Positions 50,859-59,302 of a DNA stretch of 64,000 nt are shown here, one piece after another (position 1 is the first letter of the stretch; each line of letters begins with the position of its first letter). The notes below the pieces were generated by a model. It did not search any database. It worked only from the letters and a program-made list of their open reading frames with translations, and was not told the DNA's origin. Origin of the DNA: Thiorhodovibrio winogradskyi (GTDB taxonomy: Bacteria > Pseudomonadota > Gammaproteobacteria > Chromatiales > Chromatiaceae); assembly GCF_036208045.1 (NCBI RefSeq), contig NZ_CP121472.1, positions 3,545,531 to 3,609,530 on the forward strand. Reading direction: 5' to 3'. A program made the translations under genes and the position numbers.

Positions 50859-52258
50859 ATGGACAGCGTGCAGCACAGCTTTGACTATGGCACAACGAAC
50901 GACCAGCCTGAAAAAACAGGCCCGGTGACTTGTCTCGGCATGACCTTCGAGAACGATGAGGCCCGCCGCGCCCATTTCACCGAGGAACTGCGCAAGAAGC
51001 TGCAGGACCCGGAGTTCCGCAAGATCGAAGGCTTTCCGCACAGCCACGACGAGGACATCCTTTCCTTAAGCGATCCGCCGTACTACACCGCCTGCCCGAA
51101 CCCGTGGATCGACGACTTCATCGCCGAGTGGGAGAAAGAAAAGTCGGCGAGTCGCGAGTCACGAGTCGGCGAGTCAAATGACCCGCGACCCGCGACCCGT
51201 GACCCGTGACCCGGAACCCTATCACTGTGAACCCTTTGCGGCGGATGTAAGTGAGGGCAAGAACGACCCGATTTACAACGCGCACTCCTATCACACCAAG
51301 GTGCCGCATAAGACCATCATGCGTTACATCCTTCATTACACGCACGCAGGGGATATCGTGTTTGACGGCTTTTGCGGCACGGGCATGACGGCGGTGGCTG
51401 CGCAAATGTGTGGTGACCGCGAAGTGGTCATGTCTCTTGGCTACCAGGTGAAGCCGGACGGCACCATTTTGCAGGAAGAGACGGACGAAGATGGCGAAAA
51501 AGGTTTGGCGACCGTTTTCAAAACTCGGCGTCCGACGAGCGATTATTAACGACCTGTCTCCAGCGGCAACGTTTATTTCATACAACTACAACAGCCCATT
51601 AAATCCGTCATTTTTCGAACGAAAATCCAATCGGATACTCAAGGATGTCGAAAAAGAATGTGGTTGGATGTATGAAACAAGACACTCTGACGGTTCGCTG
51701 TGCAAAGTGGATTACTTCGTATGGAGCGAAGTATTCACTTGCCCATCTTGCGCAACACAATAGGTTTTTTCCGAAATGGCACTTGATGGCGACACAGTAC
51801 GGGTTCGAAAAGAACTAAAATGCCACTCATGCAACAGTGAAATTAAGAAAAATGACTTAGAGCTCGCATATGAAGAGAGATGGGACCCGATTCTGCGTAA
51901 ATCGCATGGGCTACCTAAACGTGTCCCATACCTTATCGTTTATCGGAAGGGAAAAGAGAAGCTATCCAAGAAACCAGATGACTATGATTTAGAGCTGGTT
52001 AGCAAAATCAATGATCTCCCTTACCCAGAGTTCCCCGTGGTGGAAATTCCAGATATGCAGATGATGCGTGTTGGGCGAATGAAACCATCTAACATTACGC
52101 ATTTGCATCAATTTTTCCTAAAGCGTCCCTTTTTAACTCTCGTCTCATTCTGGAAGAGGGCTGCACAAATTAGTGATCCGGACTTTAGGTCCAAAGCGTT
52201 GTTTTTCGTTGAACAATCCGTATGGGGGCTATCTGTGTTAGCCAGATATACGCTAGGT
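50859..52258 (+). pseudogene. pglX: BREX-3 adenine methyltransferase PglX, broken and 3'-truncated
   Basis: The N-terminus MDSVQHSFDYGTTNDQPEKT leads to HDEDILSLSDPPYYTACPNP (NPPY-like region) up to 51140. A heptad array then shifts the frame; in the next frame EPFAADVSEGKNDPIYNAHS and the SAM-binding VFDGFCGTGMTAVAAQ follow. At about 51501 an A5 run shifts the frame again (DEDGE/KVWRPFSKLG), and TAG at 51761-51763 stops it before VFSEMALDGDTV. Homology ends near 52250 (VWGLSVLARYT), so over half of the 900 or more residues is missing. PglX methylates host DNA for self-recognition; this copy cannot. Confidence 0.85.
51143..51215. repeat. Heptad array inside pglX at a frame break
   Basis: Left part: GAGTCGCGAGTCACGAGTCG and neighbours. 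Right part: five units of GACCCGC/GACCCGT. The unit is 7 bases and related in style to, but different from, the GGGGCGA arrays. The pglX frame is 0 before and +1 after it; removal of one unit (or gain of two) would restore it. Confidence 0.85.
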
Positions 52259-52374
52259 AGTTCAATCTCCCGCAAATCTGCCCCAAACCGCTCATGCAGT
52301 TTTTATGTCGGTATCAGGGCCTGTCGCCGGCGCTTGAGCATCGAATCACCCAGATGCGTCTCGACCCACTTAAG

Positions 52375-52470
52375 TGGACCCCATGTCCAGGACAGTTTAG
52401 AGATGAATTTAAGTTAGTCCACTCGCCTTCATTGCAGCGGTTTGGCGCTGCCCCAGCGTTTGCGCCAATC
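52375..52470 (-). mobile_element. IS3-family end remnant
   Basis: TGGACCCCATGTCCAGGACAG (shown in part) and GAATTTAAGTTAG match the right end of the IS3 element at 17934-19332. Similarity continues inward (GCAGCGGTTTGGCGCTGCCC). No transposase follows; a nuclease gene fragment occupies its place. This end marks where pglX is cut off. Confidence 0.75.
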
Positions 52471-52845
52471 CCAAGGCCGTTGGTGATCTCCAGGCACCGC
52501 CCAGATGCCGAGCCCGGCGGCTTTGGCGTTGGCCTCGGCTTGGCGGTAGCTCGGATCAGGACAGTAGCGCCGATAAACGGCGGCTTGGCCGGCTTCGACC
52601 ATGGCGCGGTTGAGCACGGTGCCGGTGGTTGGGTCGATGACCTCAGCGACCTTGCGCCCATAGCGGTCGGTGTCGTGGATGCGCAGCGAGACCACGCGCG
52701 AGGTGATGCGGCGCAGGTAGTCGCGGCTCTCGGTGCCCCAGGGGGGTTGCTGGATCTCGGGGGTGTCGATGCAGTAGAGGCGGACCTTGAGCTTGAGGCC
52801 GTTGCAGGTGGCGCGCAGGGTGTCGCCGTCGTAGCGAGCGCTGAC
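52429..52845 (-). pseudogene. Thermonuclease (SNase-like) fragment
   Basis: The frame from 52845 to 52429 encodes the SNase fold: RYDGDTLRATCNGLKLKVRL, then YCIDTPEIQQPPWGTESRDY and AVYRRYCPDPSYRQAEANAK and GLGIWAVPGD. Catalytic-region residues of staphylococcal nuclease homologues (D in DGDT, R/D in VRLYCIDTPE) are present. A TGA lies directly upstream in frame (52846-52848), and no start codon precedes the core, so the N-terminus is lost. Its last codons lie inside the IS-like end sequence. Confidence 0.75.
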
Positions 52846-52974
52846 TCAGCTGTCATCGAGACCGACCTGATTTGTCCCTGCAGACCTTCCGGAGTAGTCA
52901 ATCAGAAAGCCGTGCTTCTTGAGCACGTTCCAGCAGATCGCTTGTTTGCTCGCCAAGTGCGGCCTCCCTTTCGT

Positions 52975-53043
52975 GGCTAACGCCAAGCTCACCCGACGAA
53001 AACCGCGCAGCGGTTTTTGGTCGGGTGGAGCGCCGTGTTATGC
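52975..53043 (-). repeat. attC-like integron recombination site 1
   Basis: A 69-base imperfect palindrome bounded by GGCTAAC and GTTATGC, the simple-site consensus of integron attC sites (RYYYAAC...GTTRRRY). The arms ACCCGACGAAAACCGC and GCGGTTTTTGGTCGGGT pair with bulges. In cassette orientation (minus strand) it follows the DUF4265 gene, whose stop codon overlaps its edge, as in real cassettes. Confidence 0.75.
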
Positions 53044-53505
53044 GTTTTCTGGGAATAGCCTGTCATATGTTGGGTCCGCATGTTCCCATGTTGTTTCTTT
53101 CTCTATAAGGTATTGGCGCACCTCGTCTAGCGAAACATTTGGCGGGATATTTACAGAAATATATTTTGTATTTGCGCCCTCATAGTCGCAACCAAGCGAT
53201 ACAAGGCCCTTAAGTATTACATCCGATTCATTTCCTTCTTCAATCGGAGGGTCGAAAGATACACGAACTGTACGATTACCAGACTTTGATACAACGCTTT
53301 GAAATGTTGGAAATTGCTCTTCTTCGCTGAACGGAGCCAGCACTATATCTTCCCAGGACACTCCGTAGGCATAGAACGGGGAGTTATCAATCTTGTATTT
53401 GTCCCCACCCAAACTGGTAGCCCAGAGGGTTTCCACTTCAGCGCTGCCGTCTTCATTGGGCACACGAAATAGTACTTTTGCATTCTGCTTCATCATGTCA
53501 TTCAT
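53038..53505 (-). CDS. Integron-cassette DUF4265 protein
   Basis: A 155-residue protein starting MNDMMKQNAKVLFRVPNEDG, then VETLWATSLGGDKYKIDNSP and FYAYGVSWEDIVLAP, matching DUF4265. The gene begins 4 bases after one attC-like site and ends in the next, which is the arrangement of a mobile gene cassette. Its AT content is much higher than that of surrounding DNA, which supports recent acquisition. Function unknown. Confidence 0.85.
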   Translation of the reverse strand: MNDMMKQNAKVLFRVPNEDGSAEVETLWATSLGGDKYKIDNSPFYAYGVSWEDIVLAPFSEEEQFPTFQSVVSKSGNRTVRVSFDPPIEEGNESDVILKGLVSLGCDYEGANTKYISVNIPPNVSLDEVRQYLIEKETTWEHADPTYDRLFPENA

Positions 53506-53508
53506 GGC

Positions 53509-53616
53509 GCATAACGCATTGCTCTGCGGCATAAAATAGTTAGCGACTTTTTTGCCAGCGAAGCGACGCAGAAAAGGTGCCAGCTATTTTGTGTCCGTAG
53601 CAGCAATTTGTTATGC
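53509..53616 (-). repeat. attC-like integron recombination site 2
   Basis: A 108-base site running from GCATAAC (53509) to GTTATGC (53616). The arms GCATTGCTCTGC and GCAGCAATTTG pair near the ends, and ATAAAATAGTTAGC pairs with GCTAGC-like GCCAGCTATTTTGTG further in. It lies between the two cassette genes, which share its orientation. Confidence 0.75.
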
Positions 53617-53628
53617 CTCCAGCAATTT

Positions 53629-54204
53629 TTACTTTTTACCCCAAGAGATAGCTCTACTTTTTGCTGCGCTACCTTTGGATATGACCTTGTTTATTATTTC
53701 TGCCGCTTCACATCGGTTACCTTCAATAATTGCTGTAGCAGCAGCCGTGAATGGATTTTGCCCTTTAAGTTCGACTGATGCACTAGTGATTGACGAATTA
53801 TTTCGTAACCAAGGCAAACCATATTGCTCTACAGATTCTGATAGATCAGCGGCCAATTGGTTAAAATCTGAAGCTGGTGTTAACTGCCACCAGTAGTCCG
53901 TTCTTTCTGGTTTGAGCTGGCCTATTCTTTTTGAAACTGAACAATCTGGAATGCTTGGTACTGAACCAACATTTCCGAAGCCGACCATTTCATATATTTC
54001 TGGGAAAAACACACCCAGATTTACAGTATACCGTGCGTCCTGGTTATCGTTGTACATACTACCTTGAACGTTAACCAATAAAAAAACACCACCTTCAAGC
54101 TCTTTATAGAAATTGCGGGCATTCTTCTTGAAGCCATTAGCTTTCATTAAAGCTTTTAGCTCCATATTTATAATTTCATCGATTTTTTTAGATATTTCGC
54201 TCAT
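53629..54204 (-). CDS. Integron-cassette DUF4304 protein
   Basis: A 191-residue protein: MSEISKKIDEIINMELKALM, then ANGFKKNARNFYKELEGGVF and FLLVNVQGSMYNDNQDARYT, which fit DUF4304. The gene is AT-rich, ends 13 bases before an attC-like site, and begins 12 bases from the end of the adjacent transposon. It is the second cassette of the pair. The function is unknown; DUF4304 genes are frequent cassette cargo. Confidence 0.8.
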   Translation of the reverse strand: MSEISKKIDEIINMELKALMKANGFKKNARNFYKELEGGVFLLVNVQGSMYNDNQDARYTVNLGVFFPEIYEMVGFGNVGSVPSIPDCSVSKRIGQLKPERTDYWWQLTPASDFNQLAADLSESVEQYGLPWLRNNSSITSASVELKGQNPFTAAATAIIEGNRCEAAEIINKVISKGSAAKSRAISWGKK

Positions 54205-54225
54205 AACTCTCTAAGGGCCATACCA

Positions 54226-55609
54226 TTACCCATAACTCTCCCCGACGCTGCGGTAAGCCTCCAGCGCGCGCACAAAATCCGGGATGCGCTGCAAGCCGAT
54301 CCAGAGCGTCTTCGGCCCCGGAAAGCCATCGCATTTGCGGTTGAGAAAGCCACCGAGGCTGGCGACCATGCGCACCATGGTATCGAGTGGGGGCGGCTGC
54401 TCGGGTGGCGCTTGGCGTTGGGTGACCAGATAGACCGCCTTCCATTCCTCCTCGGCAAAGACCGCATCGCAGGGCATCTCCGGGCACTCGCGCCCGAGCA
54501 TGGTCAGATAGAGCACCCGCCAAGCGATGATCATATCGATGGCGAGCGCCGGCTCCAGGCGTTCGCGGGTCTCTAACTGAAGCTCCTCAATACGGCAGCC
54601 GCTTTTTAAAATGCGGAAAAAAATCTCCACTTGCCACCGGCACAAATACCACGACAGCTTCTCCACGGCCTCCTCGGCCGTCTCCACCGGCATGTTGGTC
54701 AGCAACAGCCAGTTGAGCGGTTCCTCGCCGGCGGGGGGATTGACCTCGGTGGCGAGCAAGGCGGTGACCCTGACATCGGGCAGCGTGCGGTCCGGGCGCC
54801 AAGGTGCCTTCAGGGTCACGCGCACCACCTTGATGTCCTGCTCAACCTGGCGCGCCTTGGCCCCATTGGTAGCGGGGCGCTCGAAGGTGGTGTGGGTGAG
54901 CACCGGGGCGGCGTCCAAGGCCTCATTGAGCTTGCGCCCATCGGCGAGGCAACGGTCGCGGTGGCGCACCCGCACCAGCCAATCAGCACTGTTCTCAGGG
55001 ATGGGGGCTTCAACGAACAAGTCGTAGATGTCGCCCTCACGATCGGCAATGTAGGTCAGGCGGGTGTCAGTGAGTGTCTCGGCCAGCTCATTGACGCGCG
55101 CGTAGCCATCGACCCAGCGCACGCTCTCTTTCTCCTCGAGCGGGCGCAACGGGTCTTTGTCCTGGCCCAGGCTCCCAGGCTCGCGCGTGAAGGTATGAAA
55201 GTCGAGCAACCCCAGCGCGACCCGCTCGGGCGTGACCGCCAGGGTCGGATGGATGTAGATCCCATAGCGGCTCTCATAATTTAGCGGTCCCAGACCGGCG
55301 ATGCCTTTTTTGGTCGTGAAGTCTCCCTCGCTGGTGTCCTGAATGCAAAGGACCCGGGGATGCTCGCGCACGCGGGCTTCAGTACAGGCGATATGAGGGG
55401 CGAGCACCTGCTTGGCGGTGACTTTTTGGATGATCGAAAAACCGGTAGGCCGCGCGGGTCTCATACCAGCCGTTGCAAGCCCCGGGGATACTCTGTGTCG
55501 GCTTGGCGCCGAGGGAAGCGATCACCTGCTGGGCGCGCCGATTCAGGCGTTGATCGCCCAGGGAGATGGTGCTCAGTTCCGCGGCCAATGTCGATTCAGG
55601 CGCGCTCAT
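54226..55609 (-). pseudogene. IS4-type transposase with a frameshift
   Basis: MSAPESTLAAELSTISLGDQ opens the transposase of about 460 residues; RAAYRFFDHPK is followed in another frame by VTAKQVLAPHIACTEARVRE. The break is at an A5 run (about 55432) where A4 would keep the frame. The DDE core has its first aspartate in VLCIQDTSEGDFT, the second in TYIADREGDIYD and the glutamate in YLCRWQVEIFFRILKSG. The C-terminus reaches the terminal repeat (GESYG, stop). It may be dead, or the run may be a sequencing error or a slip site. Confidence 0.8.
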
Positions 55610-56488
55610 GCCACCACCCCCAACGCGGCGCGGAAGTCCGCCGCCAGCGGGTAGACATAGACCGCACAAGCGCTACAGCGCGGCTTGATGGGTGCGGTCG
55701 GTTTTGCCCCGTCCGGTGGTCTCGCCCAGATAGTGCCAGTTGGCGGCACGGTAGCAGGTCCCGGCAAAGCGTGGGATTTCCACGAAGGTCTCCAGCAGCA
55801 CCACGCGCTCGCCATAGCGGGCGGGAAAGTCGATGGTGACTTGCCGCGCGGCCAGGGCCAGCACTTTGGAGGCGAGGTGCTTGACTTGCACCCAAGGCAG
55901 AATCAAAAAGCGCGCATTGTTGAGCACCCGTCCTAGGTGCGCTTGGCGCTGGCCGGGCGTCCAGCCAATCCAGTGGTCGCGGGCGGCGACTTTCCAGGCC
56001 GCCGCGCCAAAGCCGATGGCGCCGAGCAGGCCGCCATCGAACTGGATCAGGTAGCGCAGCTGCGCCCCGGGCAGTGGGCTGTAGCCGAGGTAGTGATAGC
56101 ATTCGATGAGGCTATTCCAACAGTGCGAGGTACGCCGGTCACTGACGCTCACCAAGTGCAAACCGCTGAGGGCGCGCAGCGGAGCAGACACCGGGACCGG
56201 CTCGTGCCAAGTCTCGGGGCGCGCGACGTATCGGCGCCCATTGCCATTGCCGCCGCTCGGCGGTGGCAGTTCGATGAGCCCGGCGCGATGCAGACGCAGC
56301 AACCCCACGCGGGCACTCATGAACTTGGGGCGGCCTTGGAGATCGGTCCACTCCAACGCGCGACACACCCGCCGGGCGATCTCCGCGCGCAGCGGCGGCT
56401 GCGCTCGGGCAACCTCTTGGCGAATGCGCGCTAAGTCGGTCTCGTTGAAGGGGCGCCCACATAAGCGGCGTGGAATGCCTTGGTCCAT
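55606..56488 (-). pseudogene. DruA-like DUF4338 protein with a C-terminal frameshift
   Basis: The frame from 56488 encodes a DUF4338 protein, the family of DruA from Druantia defence systems. Recognisable segments are SLIECYHYLGYSPLPGAQLR, then VAARDHWIGWTPGQRQAHLG and NNARFLILPWVQVKHLASKV and ETFVEIPRFAGTCYRAANWH. It stops at TAG 55673-55675 after GKTDRTHQAAL. The expected ending (AVYVYPLAADFRAAL) continues in another frame to TGA 55606-55608, where ATGA also starts the transposase. The two genes therefore act as one unit. Confidence 0.8.
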
Positions 56489-56898
56489 GGTCTTCCGTCC
56501 CGTCGGTCATGATGATGGGAAGGCATCTCAGCAGATCTCGGGAGCTGTGTCCAGCCCTGGGCGACGCTGGGGGGCCGGGAGATATGGGTAATGGTATGGC
56601 TCCAGGCGGGCCGCAAACTGTCGTTCAACCTGGGGGATCTCTTTCCCAATCTGAGCTACCCGGTCATCGAGAAGCTCGACCGGAGCTTGCTGGATTCGCT
56701 TTTTGAAGCCCAGCGCAAGTCGCCGCCGGATCGCATGGGCGACAACGCCACCAAGGATTTCATTCTCCGTCATGTATTCGGCATCGCGGCGGAACTGATA
56801 GCCAACGAGGTGGAGCTGCTTCGCGCCTTGCTCCGTCTGCATTATGGGAAAACACAGCTTCCCCCAGTGCTGGCGCAGCGGTTGATTCAGTCGCTCCA

Positions 56899-56931
56899 AC
56901 TCGCCCCTCGCCCCTCATCCCACGCCCCTGA
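56899..56931. repeat. C-rich heptad array inside pglZ
   Basis: CTCGCCCCTCGCCCCTCATC and CACGCCCCTGA form a single C-rich arm, the complement of the GGGGCGA heptad. No G-rich partner lies adjacent; the nearest is at 57604, 670 bases away. It encodes LAPRPSSHAPD in frame. Confidence 0.85.
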
Positions 56932-57603
56932 TTTCAAAACCTGGCCGCTCTCCGAGATCGTTCCGGACAATGAGGCCTTCTTCGGCTTTTTGCAGGAACG
57001 CTGGCCGCTCTTTCTATCCAGGCTCGGCAGTGCCTATCAGGTACGGGAAGATTCGCCGGACAAATCGGCAGGACAGCCGATTTGGACATCGCGAAGCGAT
57101 GCCCAAGGGGGTCGAACCAGGGATGGTGAGCATCAATACGGCCTCAAGTATCCCGGCCCTGACCGTCTGCCGTTCGACCATCAGGACATCAAGGTCTATA
57201 TCGACAACTTGTTCCTGGAAGGGAAGCTCACCCCAGTCGAGGCCAAGGACATTGAAGTGGACGCCGGGTCTTGGGTACGAAGCGGCATCGCCACCTTCGG
57301 CGTGGACGATGACGCGCTGCGGATCTCTCGCTTGTTTGGCCTTGTCGAGAAGGAGCTGCCCACTGCGGAAGCACGGTACTCGGACTGGACGGCCTTAGCA
57401 TTGAAATGGGCCGAACTCTCTGCATTGGTTCATTGCGGCAACAGCACCGAGCATCAGACCCGTCTCAGGGAAATCGGCGATGCATTAAACACGACCTTTG
57501 CCGGTTGGTTGGCCGATCACTACGCCAGTCTGATCAACCTACCGCCGACCAATCCGGCCATGCTCCACCAGGTGCCGCGCCGCCTGGCTCGGGACATCGA
57601 AGA

Positions 57604-57639
57604 TCAGGGGCGAGGGATTAGGGGCGAGGGGCGAGTCGG
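57604..57639. repeat. G-rich heptad array inside pglZ
   Basis: CAGGGGCGAGGGATTAGGGG followed by CGAGGGGCGAGTCGGG forms a single G-rich arm. It encodes QGRGIRGEGRVG in frame, directly before the first catalytic strand (VALIVVDGLALDQ). Confidence 0.85.
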
Positions 57640-58431
57640 GGTTGCGCTGATCGTGGTCGATGGCCTGGCACTGGACCAGTGGGTAACCATTCGCTTGTCT
57701 TTGCAAAAGCAGGACGCCAATCTGGTCATGCGCGAATCCGCGACCTTCGCCTGGATTCCGACGCTGACTTGCGTTTCGCGGCAATCGATCTTCTCGGGCA
57801 AGCCGCCGCTCTATTTCCCGTCATCCATCAACTCGACCAACAGCGAAGAGAAGCTCTGGAAGCAATTCTGGGAAGGCCATGGCCTGTCCCGGCTGGATGT
57901 CGCTTACCAGCGCGGCCTTGGCGACGGTAATGCGGCGGGCGTCCTTGACTCCGCAATCCACCCCGGGAAAACCAAGGTGGTGGGGCTGGTCGTGGACAAG
58001 GTCGACAAGATCATGCACGGCATGCAACTCGGCTCGGCCGGAATGCACAACCAGATCAAGCAATGGTGCCAGGGTGGATTCCTGGCTGAGCTGGTCGGAC
58101 AATTGTTGGAATACGGCTATGAGGTGTGGCTGACGGCCGATCACGGCAACATTCAATGTGAAGGCAAAGGCTGCCCATCTGAAGGTGTGATTGCCGAAAC
58201 GCGCGGCGAGCGAGTTCGTGTCTATCCCACCCCGGAACTGCGCGCTCAGGTTGCTGGGGCCTTCCCGTTTGCCCACGAGTGGCAGCCGGTTGGATTGCCC
58301 GCGGATTATTTCCCCCTCTTGACCAGTGGACGCGACGCATTCGTCAAAGTCAGCGAGACCATCGTAGGTCATGGCGGTGTCGCCATCGAAGAAGTCATCG
58401 TGCCCCTTGTAAAGTTTGAAAGGAGAACAGG

Positions 58432-59202
58432 GTGATGGGCGGCTTGATCAGAAACAGGCACGAAGCCATTGGCATCAAGCAGGCGATTCGTTTCGAGTGG
58501 ATGCAGAAAGCAGCCAATCTGCTGCTGGCGGGACTCGACGCCAAAACCATCCGCCAGGAGCTGCATGAGTTCCTTAGCGAAAGAAAAGGCAACGGCTCAG
58601 AGGGCGAACGAAGCGATCAGACCCGGACCTTCGCGGTCAACAACCTGATGAAGATCTGGGTCTCTCCCGACCCCGAGTTGATTCCATTCCGGGATGCCCA
58701 GCTTGCGTTTCTGAGGGAAAACCCGTCCATGGCCCTGGCTGTCCACTGGGGGATGATCTCGGCAGTCTATCCTTTCTGGTTCAATGTGGCCCGGCAGACC
58801 GGCCGTCTGCTGGCCTTGCAGGACCAGGTGACCCAGACGCAGATCATCAATCGCCTGAAGGAACAATATGGCGACCGGCAGACCGTGAGCCGCTATGCGA
58901 GATTTGTCATCCGCTCCTTTGTCGCCTGGGGAGCCCTGAAGGATTCCGAGACCAAAGGCTGCTATGAGAAAGCCGCGCAGGTAGAGATTACCGAGCCAGA
59001 CTTGGCCATCCTAATGGTCGAGTCCGCACTGCTGGCCACCCCGGAGGCCAAGGGCACATTGGGGCTGCTCCTGAACAACCCGGCATTCTTCCCCTTCCAG
59101 CTCCCCGTGATGTCCGGTGATGTTGTCTCCCGTGGCCGCGACCGGATCGAGGTGGTTCGCTATGGGCTGGACGATGAGCTGTTAAAACTGAAGGGCGAAT
59201 AA
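58432..59202 (+). CDS. brxA: BREX protein BrxA (DUF1819)
   Basis: A 256-residue DUF1819 protein, the last gene of BREX-3 operons. Segments include KQAIRFEWMQKAANLLLAGL, then VNNLMKIWVSPDPELIPFRD and HWGMISAVYPFWFNVARQTG and TVSRYARFVIRSFVAWGALK. BrxA is a small DNA-binding protein of BREX. The start overlaps the pglZ stop by 4 bases. The start was kept at 58432 (MMGGLIRNRHEAI); MGGL is also possible. No heptad array is present. The gene appears intact. Confidence 0.9.
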   Translation: MMGGLIRNRHEAIGIKQAIRFEWMQKAANLLLAGLDAKTIRQELHEFLSERKGNGSEGERSDQTRTFAVNNLMKIWVSPDPELIPFRDAQLAFLRENPSMALAVHWGMISAVYPFWFNVARQTGRLLALQDQVTQTQIINRLKEQYGDRQTVSRYARFVIRSFVAWGALKDSETKGCYEKAAQVEITEPDLAILMVESALLATPEAKGTLGLLLNNPAFFPFQLPVMSGDVVSRGRDRIEVVRYGLDDELLKLKGE

Positions 59203-59302
59203 CTCCAGGATGTTAACAGTAAGCCACGTGAAGTGGGATATATTGTTTGAGAACCGCAAGTTTGCATGAAACGGCTGTCGGGCGTCCGCACGCCAAACGT
59301 TT

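Larger units (their letters stand above)
54216..56601 (-). mobile_element. Two-gene transposon: DruA-like protein plus IS4-type transposase
   Basis: A 2.4-kb element with terminal inverted repeats. Left: GGCCATACCATTACCCATAA at 54216-54235, continuing CTCTC. Right: the same read inverted, GAGATATGGGTAATGGTATG at 56579-56598. It holds two genes in one direction whose stop and start overlap. I see no flanking target duplication, which fits a deletion next to the element. The left end supplies the stop codon of the transposase; the right end supplies the present start codon of pglZ. Confidence 0.8.
56591..58435 (+). pseudogene. pglZ: BREX-3 phosphatase PglZ, 5'-truncated
   Basis: The frame is open for 614 residues and contains the PglZ domain: VALIVVDGLALDQWVT, then TLTCVSRQSIFSGKPP and VWLTADHGNIQCEG. 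It begins in the terminal repeat of the DruA/IS4 transposon (MVWLQAGRKLSFNLGDLFPN). About 90-100 N-terminal residues normal for BREX-3 PglZ are missing. Two heptad arrays (56899-56931 and 57604-57639) encode in-frame inserts. The protein might be made from the transposon-supplied ATG, but there is no clear ribosome-binding site. Stop overlaps the brxA start by 4 bases. Confidence 0.8.

Noticed and set aside
53552-53896. Plus-strand frame over the second attC-like site
   Set aside because: It runs through the attC-like palindrome and antisense to the DUF4304 gene; no ribosome-binding site or family match.
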